A program made the translations under genes and the position numbers. Source: JBFXIE01 sp050176255 (GTDB taxonomy: Bacteria; Pseudomonadota; Gammaproteobacteria; Burkholderiales; Burkholderiaceae_C). From it: a DNA stretch of 64,000 nucleotides. Each line of letters starts with the position of its first letter. Positions within the stretch are counted from its first letter, which is position 1. Under the pieces are notes generated by a model. The model ran no database searches. It was not told the origin of the DNA and worked only from the letters and a program-made list of their open reading frames with translations. The DNA lies in NCBI RefSeq assembly GCF_050176255.1, contig NZ_JBFXIE010000009.1, one strand, 5' to 3'. This document shows positions 1 to 8,893 of this stretch, piece after piece.

Positions 1-237
1 AGCCGCATCACGGCGGTGCCGCAGTTCGAAGTGGGCACCGCGCCGGCCCACCGCGCCTTTGTGCATGCGCAGCTGCGCCTGCTGTCAGGCCGCACACCCG
101 AGGCCAAGAAAGACCTGTCCGAGCGTGTGGCCCAGGTGCTGCGCCGCCTGTCGCCCAGGCCGGCCGGCGTGATGGTGCAGCTGAGTGTGGAAATCGTGGA
201 CATGGATCGTCCGTCCTACGTCAAAGAGCGGCTGTAA
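1..237 (+). CDS. 5-carboxymethyl-2-hydroxymuconate isomerase family protein (3' part)
   Basis: The reading frame is open at the left edge and ends at TAA 235-237, so only the C-terminal 78 residues or so are present. The segments FVHAQLRLLSGR and QLSVEIVDMDR are typical of the CHMI (HpaF-type) branch of the tautomerase superfamily, which isomerises 5-carboxymethyl-2-hydroxymuconate in homoprotocatechuate breakdown. The catalytic N-terminal proline lies outside the window, so activity cannot be judged. Many genomes carry such a gene away from a full hpa pathway, and no other hpa gene is visible here. The substrate is therefore uncertain. The next gene follows 78 bp downstream on the same strand. 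Confidence 0.8.
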   Translation, partial: SRITAVPQFEVGTAPAHRAFVHAQLRLLSGRTPEAKKDLSERVAQVLRRLSPRPAGVMVQLSVEIVDMDRPSYVKERL

Positions 238-315
238 GCCGCCCGTGACCGCCATGGCTTGCACGCCGCGGGGCTGCGGCGCTGATCCCCACCCGGCCTG
301 CGGCGCTGTTTCACT

Positions 316-951
316 ATGACCCAGCGCCCCCGCTGCCCCGCCTGCCTGCGTCCGCCCAGGGCGTGCATCTGCCGCTGGACGGCTGCGGTGCCGCACCGCA
401 CCGAGGTGCTGATCCTGCAGCACCCGCTGGAGGTGCACCAGGCCAAGGGCACGGCCCGCCTGCTGCACCTGTGCCTGCCGCACAGCCGCGTGGTGGTGGG
501 CGAACAGTTTGACGCCACCGTGCTGCAGCACTGGCTGACCGCACCCTTCACCGCCCACCACGCACCCGAGCCCCCGCGCCAGACACTGCTGCTGTACCCC
601 GAATCGGCGCACGATGCCGCCCTGGGCCTGGCCACCCCGCCACCGCTGAACCCGGCGCTGCTGCAAACGCCCGAGCGGCTGCGCCTGGTGGTGCTGGACG
701 GCACCTGGCGCAAAAGCCGCAAGATGCTGCACCTGAACCCGCTGCTGCAGCAACTGCCACGACTGCCGCTGCGCGCGCTGCCGGTCTCGCGCTACCGCGT
801 CCGCATAGCGCGCCAGCCTCACCAGCTATCGACCCTGGAGGCCACCTGCGCGGCGCTGGCGCAGCTGGAAGGCAGCGCCGATGCGTTTGCGCCGCTGCTC
901 AGCGCGTTGGATGGGTTTGTCGCGCAGCAGGCGGCTTGGCAGGGGCGGTAG
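316..951 (+). CDS. tapT: DTW-domain tRNA-uridine aminocarboxypropyltransferase
   Basis: This 211-residue protein has the features of the DTW family (E. coli TapT/YfiP). In that family the enzyme moves the 3-amino-3-carboxypropyl group of S-adenosylmethionine to a uridine in the tRNA variable loop (acp3U47). An N-terminal cysteine cluster (CPACLRPPRACIC) resembles a metal-binding knuckle. The central LVVLDGTWRKSRKML carries the family signature in the form DGTW, and a SRYRVR...QLSTLEA segment near residues 160-175 matches the C-terminal half. The length is normal. It is co-directional with the isomerase gene and convergent with the hsdM remnant, whose end lies 48 bp away. Family assignment is firm; the exact tRNA target is inferred from E. 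coli. Confidence 0.85.
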   Translation: MTQRPRCPACLRPPRACICRWTAAVPHRTEVLILQHPLEVHQAKGTARLLHLCLPHSRVVVGEQFDATVLQHWLTAPFTAHHAPEPPRQTLLLYPESAHDAALGLATPPPLNPALLQTPERLRLVVLDGTWRKSRKMLHLNPLLQQLPRLPLRALPVSRYRVRIARQPHQLSTLEATCAALAQLEGSADAFAPLLSALDGFVAQQAAWQGR

Positions 952-999
952 CGGCGCGTTGGGCTGGGTTGCGCTGGGTCGCGTTGGGTTGATGCTGCA

Positions 1000-2475
1000 T
1001 CACCGCGTGGCAGCGCCCTGCCCCGGCAGGCCTGCGGCCACGTCCCGAAAGGCGGCCAGCGCGGCTTCCAGATGCTCGATGATTTCCTGCTGCAGCACCT
1101 CGGGCGCCGGCAAATCATCCAGGTTGTCCAGACCCTCGTCCTTCAGCCAGAAAATGTCCAGGCTGGCCTTGTCCCGGGCGATCAGCTCGTCATAGCGGTA
1201 ATACCGAAAGCGCTCGGTGGCGATGCGCTGATGGCGGTTTTCCGGGTGGTAGCAGGTGATGAAATCCTGCAGGTTCTCGAACCGCAGCGGCCGGGTCTTC
1301 AGCGTGAAGTGCTTGTTGGTGCGCAGGTCATAGAACCAGACGCCGTCGGTGTGCACGCGGCCATCCTTGGGCGCGTTGTCGAAGAACACCACGTTGGCCT
1401 TGACGCCCTGCGCATAAAAGATGCCCGTGGGCAGGCGCAAGATGGTGTGCACGTTGCAGTTTTCCAGCAGCTTGCGCCGGATGCGCTCGCCCGCGCCGCC
1501 CTCAAACAGCACGTTGTCAGGCAGCACCACGGCCGCCTTGCCGTCCACCTTCAGCATGCTCACGATGTGCTGCAAAAAGTTGAGCTACTTGTTGGACGTG
1601 GTTTCCCAGAAGTCCTGGCGCTCGTAGGTCAGCGCGTCGCGGTCCTCCTCGCCTTCCTCGTTGGTGATGGTCATGCTGCTCTTCTTGCCGAAGGGCGGAT
1701 TGGCCAGCACGTAATCGACCTTGCGCTGCGGCTCCGCAATCAGCGCGTCCGAGCGTTCCACCGCCGGCTCCCCGTCCAGCTCGCCGATGTTGTGCAGGAA
1801 CAGGTTCATCAGGCACAGGCGGCGCGTGCCCGGCACGATCTCATGGCCGTGAAAGGCCTGGTCGCGCAGGAAGGCCTTCTGCGCCTTGTTCAGCGTGGCG
1901 CCGGGGCGGGTCAGCCATTGGTGGGCGCCGAGGAAGAAGCCCCCCGTGCCGCAGGCCGGATCCGCAATCGTCTTGCCCGGCTCGGGGCGCATGCACTCGA
2001 CCATGGCCTGGATCAGCGGGCGCGGCGTGAAGTACTGGCCCGCGCCGCTCTTGGTGTCCTCGGCATTCTTCTGCAGCAGGCCCTCGTACAGGTCGCCCTT
2101 GGTGTCGGCGTCCATACCCACCCAACTGTGCTCATCGATCATCTGCACCAGGCGCGAGAGCTTGGCCGGATCCTGGATCTTGTTTTGCGCCTTGAAGAAG
2201 ATCGCTCCCAACATGCCGGGCTGCTGGCCGAGCGCGTGCAGCGTGGCCAGGTAGTGCGCCTCCAGCGGCTCGCCGGTTCTGCTACGCAGGCTGGCCCAGT
2301 TGTACCGGGCGGGGATGCGGGTGTCGCGGTTGTAGGGCTCCTGCGCGTACTCGTCGGCCATCTTCAGGAACAGCAGATAGGTCAGCTGCTCCAGGTAGTC
2401 GCCGTAGCCCACGCCGTCGTCGCGCAGCGTGTGGCAGAAGTTCCAGACTTTCTGGATGAAGGAGGAGGTGTTCAT
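1000..2475 (-). pseudogene. hsdM: type I restriction-modification methyltransferase subunit, interrupted by one amber codon
   Basis: HsdM would methylate adenine at the site chosen by HsdS. The start is placed at 2475 because MNTSSFIQKVWNFCHTLRDDG is the usual HsdM N-terminus; an upstream ATG at 2514 gives an atypical extension. The N-terminal part carries the SAM motif DPACGTGGFF and the catalytic motif NPPFGKKSS. After TTSNK the frame hits TAG at 1587-1585 and then continues with no shift as LNFLQHIVSMLKVDGKAAVVLPDN to the stop at 1000. A single C-to-T change (CAG to TAG) would explain it. Read through, the protein is about 491 residues, a normal HsdM length. No hsdS or hsdR adjoins it, so it looks like a decaying orphan. 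The two halves might still be made separately, but loss of function is more likely. Confidence 0.85.
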
Positions 2476-2514
2476 TCGGATGGCGCAGGAAAACAAAGAT
2501 CGGAAAAGATCCAA

Positions 2515-2655
2515 TCAATTCAATTGCTTAGGTGAAGTCATCAGGTTGTTTTTCCGATCGACGGATAAGAAACGACCTCCGGTCCGGCAGGGCCCATGTG
2601 TGTCGTTCTTGCCCACTCTGGATAATTAACGTTCTGCAAACATCAATGATTTCAA
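2515..2655. other. AT-richer spacer between the two R-M remnant genes
   Basis: This 141-bp gap is clearly less GC-rich than its surroundings and holds runs such as CAATCAATTCAATTGC and GATTTCAATCAGTTAACG. The composition fits a horizontally acquired segment. It probably held the promoter of hsdM. No convincing -35/-10 pair, hairpin or insertion-sequence end was found. Confidence 0.4.
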
Positions 2656-3402
2656 TCAGTTAACGATATCGTCCGGGTTGTTATCCACGGTGCCGGCAAA
2701 TAAACCCGGCTCGTTCCCGGTCGCGGCGACGGGTTTGAGGTAGACCATGTTGCGCTTGGGCTTGGCCTTGGTGGGGTCCGGCACCAGCAAGCCTTGCTCC
2801 ACCCAGCGCCTCAGCAGCTTGGAGGCTCTCAACGTGTCCAAGTCCGAAATGGCGCACACCTGGCCGTTGCTGATCGGCCCATGGCGATCCATCCAGTCGT
2901 TGACCTGCTCCCAGATGGGCGGCCGTTCTTCATTCAGCATGGTCACCATGACGGCCTTTTGGGTCTGCTCACGAAGTTCCCGCTACTGTGGCGGGTACAG
3001 GCTGTTGGCGCGCATGACATTGAACATCATGCGGCCCCCTTCGCCGGCATCCACATTTGGAGGCTCCGGAAACTCCCGCAGATTGCTGGCCAGCAAGGGA
3101 TTGCGGGCGAACGATTCGGCCTTGTGAATCGTGGCGGCGGTGATGCGGCCTGGCAGGAGCCCCGGACTCAGCACTTCGAGCCGGTTGTCGAAGATACGGA
3201 TCTGAATGTCGCGATTGAGCCGGTAGTCGCGGTGAATCACGGCATTGGTGATCGCCTCCTTGATGACGCGCTCGGGATATCGATGCACCGTGCGAAAGCC
3301 CGATCGCGCCAAGGTCAGCCCCTCAGCCAGTTCATCCAGCACATAGTCATGGGTCTGCTCGATCAGGCGGTACAGGGGGCCCGACAGGGTCTCGGGCGTC
3401 AT
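2656..3402 (-). pseudogene. AlbA/HATPase-type putative regulator, 5'-truncated and cut by an amber codon
   Basis: The first segment (3402-2983) holds YPERVIKEAITNAVIHRDY and DNRLEVLSPG, features of the GHKL-type ATPase half of the AlbA_2/divergent-AAA 'putative transcriptional regulator' family often found in type I R-M loci. The usual N-terminal AlbA_2 domain of about 150-200 residues is missing, because the frame begins only 9 bp after the stop of the diguanylate cyclase gene. The frame stops at TAG 2985-2983 (after LYPPQ) and resumes in the same frame as RELREQTQKAVMVTMLNEE, with a winged-helix-like tail to 2656. An AAGGA lies just before ATG 3402, so the truncated piece might be translated. 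It is best read as a remnant linked to the neighbouring hsdM. Confidence 0.75.
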
Positions 3403-3411
3403 GGGTGTCCT

Positions 3412-6400
3412 TCAGGCGGTGGCCGGTGAGGGCACGCCGGCCAGCACCACGCGGTTGCGGCCAGTGTTTTTGGCTTCGTACAGCGCAGCGTCGGCCAGGG
3501 CCAGACTGTGCTCGGCGTCGCCAGCCAGCGGTGCCAGGCCGGCGCTGAGGGTGACGCGGATGATGTGACCTTCGCCCGAGTCAATGCCGCTTTGCTCCAG
3601 CGCCAGGCGCAGACGCTCGGCCACGGCCAGCGCATTGGCCGGCGTGGTGCCCGGCAGCAGCACTGCAAATTCCTCGCCCCCCAGGCGCCCGGGCAGGTCG
3701 CTCTGGCGCAAGCCCTGGCCGCGCAGTATCTGCGCCAGGCGCACCAGCACGCGGTCGCCGGCGGCGTGGCCGTAGGTGTCGTTGATGCGCTTGAAATGGT
3801 CCAGGTCCAGCATGACGACCATGCCCGGCGCACCGCCCTCAGCCACTTGCTCCAGCTCGGCTTCCAGCCGCGCCATGAAGGCGCGCCGGTTGGACAGGCC
3901 GGTCAGGGCGTCGGTTGTGGCCAGGTGCTGAAGGGTCTGCTCGTGGCGGCGGCGCTCGGTAATGTCGCGCACGATCCACAGCCGGCCGATGACCTGGCCG
4001 GCACTGCGCATGGGTATCTGCTCGAACTTGAGGGTGCGGCCGTCGCGCAACTCTGCCACCTGGGCACCCTGCTGGGCCGCCTGCCAGTGACCGAGGACTT
4101 CGGGCGGCATCAAGCTTTGCAGTGCCTGGGCATCCAGCCCCACCAGCGCGCCGGCCGGCGAGCGCAGCCCCAGCAGCTGGCAGGCTTCTTCGTTGGCCAC
4201 TTCCACCACACCGGCCAGGTTGTGCACCAGCACGCCGCCGGGCACATGTTCAATGACTGCCAACAGGTGGGCACGCTCCTTGGTCAGCGCCTGCTCTGCC
4301 AGCTTGCGGTCGGTGGTGTCCACCAGGGTCCAGATGATCTGCCCCTCGGGTTGGTCCGGGTCGAACAGCGTGCCCCTCAGGGCAAACCAGCGCTGCTCGC
4401 CCTCGGCCGTGCGCAACAGGTATTCGCCCCAGGTGCTGCCATATTCGCGCATCTCAGAGTAATGCCGGGCTGCGTGGTCAAAGTCGGCCCCATCCAGGTA
4501 CAGCACGCGCATGCTGGCACCCACCAGGGTCTGCCCTTCAGGCGCGAAGACTTCAACGGCGCGCTGGTTGGCCAGCCGAACGACGCGGTCGTTGCCGGTG
4601 ACCACCAGGGCTGCGCCCGCGTTGTCCAGCAGGGCGCGGCGCAGGTGCTCATCGGCGCGGCGCTGGGTGATGTCGGTCAGGGTGCCGATGACGCGCTCGC
4701 CATCACCGTCCTGCAGGGGCGCCGCCTGGCCGCGCAGCTCCACCCAGCACCAGTCGCCGCTGGCAGTGCGCAGGCGCAGCTCCAGGGCAAAGGGCTCGCC
4801 CGCCTGAACCTGCTGGTGCATCTGGGCCAGCACCTGCGGGCGGTCGTTGGGGTGGATGGTGTGGCACCAGTCGGCAAAGTCCATGCTGTTGGCGCGGCCG
4901 GCATGGCCCAGGATCTCATGGCTGCGGGCATCAAACTCGATGCAGCCGCTGGCGGTGTCGTATTCCCACAGGCCGTCGCGCACCGCGGCGGTTGTGAGGC
5001 GCAGGCGCTCTTCGCTGCGGCGCAGGGCCTCATGGGTGGCGCGCTGCTCGGTGATGTCGTGGACATAGCCATGCCACAGCGTGCAGCCGTCGGGCTCGCG
5101 CTCGGGCTGGGAATAGCCCGCCAGCCAGCGCACCTCGCCATTGGCATGCAGGTAGCGGTATTCGCATTCCCAGGGCGTGAGGTCGCGCGCGGACACCGCC
5201 GTGGCCTCCTTGACGCGCTGCAGATCCTCAGGGTGCAAATTCTGCAGCAGTTGTTGCGCGTCACCCTGCATGGCTTGCTCGGCCGTGACGCCATACACGT
5301 TGATGACGCCCGGGCTGAGAAACGGAAAGCTGATGCGCCCGTCGGAGCAGAGGCGAAACTGATACACCGCGCCCGGCACCGCCGCCACCAGTTTGGCCAG
5401 GCGCGCCTGCAGTTCGGCCTGCGCGGCCTCGGCGTCGCGTCGGGCGGTCACGTCAGAAAAGGTGCCAAACACCCGCGCTGCCAGTCCGTCCGCGTTGCGC
5501 TGGCTGACCTTGCCGCGCACGTCCAGCCAGCGCCACTGGCCACTTTGGTGGCGCATGCGCAGCTCGCGGGCAAAGCTGTCGATCTGCCCGCGACGTATTT
5601 GCTCGCGCAGGCTTTGCAGTGCGGGCCAGTCGTCGGGGTGCACCAGGGGCTGAAGACCCTCGATGCTGTGCTGTATGCCGTCAGGGGCCATGCCCAGCAC
5701 CCCGGCCAGATGCTGGTCCACGCTGAAGCGCTGACTGGCCAGGCTCCAGTCCCACACGCCCAGCGCGCCGCCCTCCAGCGCCAGCAGATAGCGCTGGCGG
5801 TTTTCCTGAAGCAACGCGCGGTCTTGTTGCGTACGCCGAAACAGCAGCGCAAAGCCCAGCAAAGCCGCCAGGATGACGGCGCTGCCCACCCCGCTGCGCC
5901 AAAGGCTTTGCTGATTGGCACTGCGCGCAGCCGCCAGGGCGCGATCGCGATCCAGCCCGACGATGACCACCAGCGGGTATGCCTTGAGCCGCCTCCAGGC
6001 GTAATAGCGATCCACCCCGTCCATCGGGTTGGTGGCGCGGTACTCGCCGTGCATCGCCTGGGGCGAAGTGATGAAGCCCCGGTCTTGCGGCACCGACTTG
6101 CCCAGCACGTCAAACTGCGGATGCGAGATGGTCAGGTAGCTGCCGTCGTCACGCACCAGAATGGCCACGTCACTGCCATTGCCAAACAGGTCGTGAAAGC
6201 CCTGAGAGAAGTGGCTGGGCGCCACCGACAGCGCCAGCACGCCAGCAAAGCGGCCCTGCCGCATGATGGGGTAGGACAGTTGCACGAGCCACTGCCCCGA
6301 CACCCGGCCCACCAGCGGCCGGCTGATGAAAAGCCGCGGCTGCCCGCCCTGTGCTTGCACACGGAAATACTCGCGGTCGGCCACCGACACGCCTTCAGGC

Positions 6401-6786
6401 TGCTTGCCCAGGCTGGAATACACGATGCGCCCCTCCGCATCCGCCACCCCGATCTGGGTGATGCTGTCGTGCGCAAAGGTCTTGCGCGCGGTGCGCTCGG
6501 CCAGCACAAAGGCGCCTTTGGGGTCGCTCTCGTAGGTGGATGCCAGCGTCTTGGCCACGTATTCCAGGCCGGCCACCAGCGAGCTGACATGGGCTTGCGC
6601 ATTGGCTGACAACTGCACTGCGCGCGTGCGGGCATCACTGTCTGCCGCTTGCAGACGCGCCTGGTGGTCACCCAGCAACTGGGCCCAGTAAGCGGCAAAC
6701 ACCAGCAATACCAGAACTGCGCCCCCCAAAAAGCCCGCCTGGTGATGTCGGGCCGGCAACGAAGCGTGAAGAAGAGATCGACTCAT
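3412..6786 (-). CDS. membrane-bound Cache / five-PAS diguanylate cyclase
   Basis: This 1124-residue sensor should make cyclic di-GMP from two GTP. Order: TM1 at about 17-38, a periplasmic Cache-type sensor at about 60-285, TM2 at about 292-315, then five PAS/PAC units (about 330-455, 465-585, 590-715, 715-835 and 840-955), each ending in a DIT/DVT/DTT-type element (DVTARR, DITEQR, DITQRR, DTTDRK, DITERR), and a GGDEF domain from about 960. The active-site motif is GGEEF near 1036-1040. An RQSD inhibitory I-site lies exactly five residues before it, so product feedback is expected. There is no EAL domain, so it is a synthase only. The stop lies 9 bp before the truncated AlbA-like frame. The ligand is unknown. 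Confidence 0.92.
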   Translation of the reverse strand: MSRSLLHASLPARHHQAGFLGGAVLVLLVFAAYWAQLLGDHQARLQAADSDARTRAVQLSANAQAHVSSLVAGLEYVAKTLASTYESDPKGAFVLAERTARKTFAHDSITQIGVADAEGRIVYSSLGKQPEGVSVADREYFRVQAQGGQPRLFISRPLVGRVSGQWLVQLSYPIMRQGRFAGVLALSVAPSHFSQGFHDLFGNGSDVAILVRDDGSYLTISHPQFDVLGKSVPQDRGFITSPQAMHGEYRATNPMDGVDRYYAWRRLKAYPLVVIVGLDRDRALAAARSANQQSLWRSGVGSAVILAALLGFALLFRRTQQDRALLQENRQRYLLALEGGALGVWDWSLASQRFSVDQHLAGVLGMAPDGIQHSIEGLQPLVHPDDWPALQSLREQIRRGQIDSFARELRMRHQSGQWRWLDVRGKVSQRNADGLAARVFGTFSDVTARRDAEAAQAELQARLAKLVAAVPGAVYQFRLCSDGRISFPFLSPGVINVYGVTAEQAMQGDAQQLLQNLHPEDLQRVKEATAVSARDLTPWECEYRYLHANGEVRWLAGYSQPEREPDGCTLWHGYVHDITEQRATHEALRRSEERLRLTTAAVRDGLWEYDTASGCIEFDARSHEILGHAGRANSMDFADWCHTIHPNDRPQVLAQMHQQVQAGEPFALELRLRTASGDWCWVELRGQAAPLQDGDGERVIGTLTDITQRRADEHLRRALLDNAGAALVVTGNDRVVRLANQRAVEVFAPEGQTLVGASMRVLYLDGADFDHAARHYSEMREYGSTWGEYLLRTAEGEQRWFALRGTLFDPDQPEGQIIWTLVDTTDRKLAEQALTKERAHLLAVIEHVPGGVLVHNLAGVVEVANEEACQLLGLRSPAGALVGLDAQALQSLMPPEVLGHWQAAQQGAQVAELRDGRTLKFEQIPMRSAGQVIGRLWIVRDITERRRHEQTLQHLATTDALTGLSNRRAFMARLEAELEQVAEGGAPGMVVMLDLDHFKRINDTYGHAAGDRVLVRLAQILRGQGLRQSDLPGRLGGEEFAVLLPGTTPANALAVAERLRLALEQSGIDSGEGHIIRVTLSAGLAPLAGDAEHSLALADAALYEAKNTGRNRVVLAGVPSPATA

Positions 6787-7034
6787 GCGCTCAAGAATGC
6801 CGCGCGGCGCAGATCAAGGCAGCAAGCCGTCAAGGCTCCGCAGCCGCAGCGCCAGCGCATAGACTGGTGGAAATAGTTCCATTTTGTTGCAAAAAAGCCG
6901 GTACGGCTGCTTTCTGTGGCCTTCTGGAGGGACACTGGGTTGCCGCTTTCGCGGCAATGACTGGATGATGAAAGACTGGCATTGATTGCTGCGCGCTTTT
7001 GATTGGCAAGGGCAGGAGCCCACAGCTTCAGCAG
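6787..7034. other. spacer upstream of the diguanylate cyclase, with a small hairpin
   Basis: This 248-bp gap is downstream of pabBC and upstream of the cyclase gene, both on the minus strand. It contains GTTGCCGCTTTCGCGGCAA near 6939-6957, a short palindrome resembling the REP-like elements near 35226 and 38980. The promoter of the cyclase gene should be here, but no clear -10/-35 pair stands out. Confidence 0.35.
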
Positions 7035-8837
7035 TCATGACGCCCATCGAGCCGTCAGCCACCCCCGCAGGCTGTTGACAAACGCCAGGCCCTGCACCCG
7101 CGGCAGGTCTTGCAGCCGCACCACGGCCTCGGTCAGGCGGCCCTCGCGCAGCGCCACGGCGCGGCCCACGCCGGGCAGCAGGCCGCAGGCCAGCGGCGGC
7201 GTGACCCAGCGGCCGTCCAGCAGCAGCGCGATGTTGCCGAAGGTGGTTTCGGTGATCTCGCCCGCTTCGTTGTAGAGCACCGTGTCAAACACGCCGGGCG
7301 CGTTGGGCGCAAACGCCGCGTAGTGCGCGCGGCGCGTGGTCTTGTAGCGCACGAATTCGCTGTGTGCCTGCGCCAGCGGGCGATCGGCCAGCTGCAGGCG
7401 CACCGGCTGGGGCGTGGGCTGCAGGGCAAAGGCTTCGGCGCGCGGCTGGCCGCGCCCGTCCAGCAGCAGGCGCACGCGCCAGGCCCCCGTGGGGTGGCTG
7501 CCCGCCAGCGCCTGCAGGCTGGCCTGCACGGCAGCGGCGTCAAACGGCACATTGAAGTGCGCGGCCGCGCCCTGCAGCCGGGCCAGGTGGTCGGCCAGGT
7601 GGCGCAACTGGCCATCGACCAGCGCCAGGGTTTCCAGCAGGTCAAAGGGCTGGCTGGCGCGATCGACAAAGACGCGCTTGTGGCGCCATTCGTTCCACTC
7701 GGCCTCTGCGGTGGCGCCCGACGTGATGCCGCTGCCAATGCCGCAGCGGGCCTGGCCCGGGTGCAGCTCCACGGTGCGAATGGGCACGTTGAAGGTGGCG
7801 GCAATCGCGCCCGGCCCGCCCGCCGCGTCGGGGCGCACCACGCCCACGGCGCCGCAGTACACGCCGCGCGGGGCCGCTTCAAGCGCGGCAATGGCGCGCA
7901 TGGCCTCCACCTTGGGCGCGCCGGTGACCGAGCCGCACGGAAACAGCGCGCCAAACACATCCGCCAGCCGCGTGCCCGCGCGGGTGCGCGCCACCACATC
8001 GGACGTCATCTGCCAGACGGTGGGCAGCGGCTCGGTATGGAACAGGCGGGGCACGCGCACGCTGTGCGGCTGGGCGATGCGCGACAGGTCGTTGCGCAGC
8101 AGGTCCACGATCATCACGTTCTCGGCACGCTCTTTGGGGCTGGCGCGCAGCGCGGCGGCCAGGGCGGCGTCTTGCCCGGGCGTGTCGCCGCGTGGGGCGG
8201 TGCCCTTCATGGGGCGGGTGAGTATGTCGCCCACGCCGCCCGGAGCCGCATGCCAGTCAAAGAACAGCTCGGGCGAGACGGACAGCACCTGCGTGCCGGC
8301 GCCATCGTCGATGTGCGCCGCATAGCCGCCGGGCTGGGCGCGCTGCAGCGCCGCAAACAGCGCCCGAGCATCGCCCTGCCGGGTGCCTAGCCAAGTGCCC
8401 ACCAGCGGCGCGGTGTAGTTGACCTGGTAGTAGCGGCCCGCGGCAATGCCCTGCTGGATCTGCGCCAGCGCAGCATCGAACGCTGCACGCGGCAGGGCCT
8501 GCTCCCAGTCGATGTGCGCCGCGCCGCCCGCTGGCTCGGCGGGCCAGGGCGCCGGCGCGTCATGCACCGCAAACCACGCAAGCGCGGGCGCGCCCTCCTC
8601 CTGCGCGTCGGCCCGCACGACCAGCGCCGGGTCGAACGCGGGCGCGGCCTCGTAGCGCAGCCAGCCTACGCACCAGCGGCCAGCGGCGGCGGCAGCGTGC
8701 ACCGCATCGAGCACGCCGCGCACTTCGTCCAGCCGCCGGGCGGCCAGCACCTGGCGCGGCGCGGCAAAGGCGTGCCGCAGGCGCGGCGCGGCGGCGTCGC
8801 GCGGGTCGGCAAAATCGATCAGCGACGGGGTAAGCAT
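7035..8837 (-). CDS. pabBC: aminodeoxychorismate synthase component I fused to 4-amino-4-deoxychorismate lyase
   Basis: This 600-residue fusion joins two steps of p-aminobenzoate synthesis for folate. Residues 1 to about 380 are a chorismate-binding PabB domain, with TRPMKGTAPRG, ERAENVMIVDLLRNDL and FPCGSVTGAPK matching the family motifs. Residues from about 385 are a class IV PLP-dependent lyase (PabC), with YKTTRRAHY and LYNEAGEITETTFGNIAL. The glutamine amidotransferase partner PabA is not in the window. The start at 8837 leads directly into the PabB fold. The spacer to nadA (8838-8893) holds a copy of the boundary repeat. It lies downstream of nadC-nadA and may be read through from them. 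Confidence 0.92.
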   Translation of the reverse strand: MLTPSLIDFADPRDAAAPRLRHAFAAPRQVLAARRLDEVRGVLDAVHAAAAAGRWCVGWLRYEAAPAFDPALVVRADAQEEGAPALAWFAVHDAPAPWPAEPAGGAAHIDWEQALPRAAFDAALAQIQQGIAAGRYYQVNYTAPLVGTWLGTRQGDARALFAALQRAQPGGYAAHIDDGAGTQVLSVSPELFFDWHAAPGGVGDILTRPMKGTAPRGDTPGQDAALAAALRASPKERAENVMIVDLLRNDLSRIAQPHSVRVPRLFHTEPLPTVWQMTSDVVARTRAGTRLADVFGALFPCGSVTGAPKVEAMRAIAALEAAPRGVYCGAVGVVRPDAAGGPGAIAATFNVPIRTVELHPGQARCGIGSGITSGATAEAEWNEWRHKRVFVDRASQPFDLLETLALVDGQLRHLADHLARLQGAAAHFNVPFDAAAVQASLQALAGSHPTGAWRVRLLLDGRGQPRAEAFALQPTPQPVRLQLADRPLAQAHSEFVRYKTTRRAHYAAFAPNAPGVFDTVLYNEAGEITETTFGNIALLLDGRWVTPPLACGLLPGVGRAVALREGRLTEAVVRLQDLPRVQGLAFVNSLRGWLTARWAS

Positions 8838-8839
8838 GA

Positions 8840-8890
8840 AATCAGGGCGCAGCGCAGAAAAGACGTGCGCCAGCAGCTATCAAAACAAAA
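8840..8890. repeat. boundary repeat copy (nadA/pabBC spacer)
   Basis: On the minus strand this reads GTTTTGATAGCTGCTGGCGC followed by a diverged right arm. It matches the left half of the recurrent element described under the findings. It occupies nearly the whole spacer between nadA and pabBC. Confidence 0.55.
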
Positions 8891-8893
8891 GCA

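Noticed and set aside
2515..2655. An insertion-sequence scar in the R-M remnant
   Set aside because: There are no terminal inverted repeats, target duplication or transposase fragment; only lower GC content is visible.
1585..2985. The two in-frame TAG codons as programmed recoding (pyrrolysine or selenocysteine-like)
   Set aside because: HsdM and AlbA-type proteins have no known recoding, no pyl genes are seen, and the second gene is also truncated. Decay is simpler.
3508..6609. A 1033-codon plus-strand ORF opposite the diguanylate cyclase gene
   Set aside because: It is the shadow of a real gene on the other strand in high-GC DNA; the product is a His/Gln/Arg/Ala-rich string with no domain.
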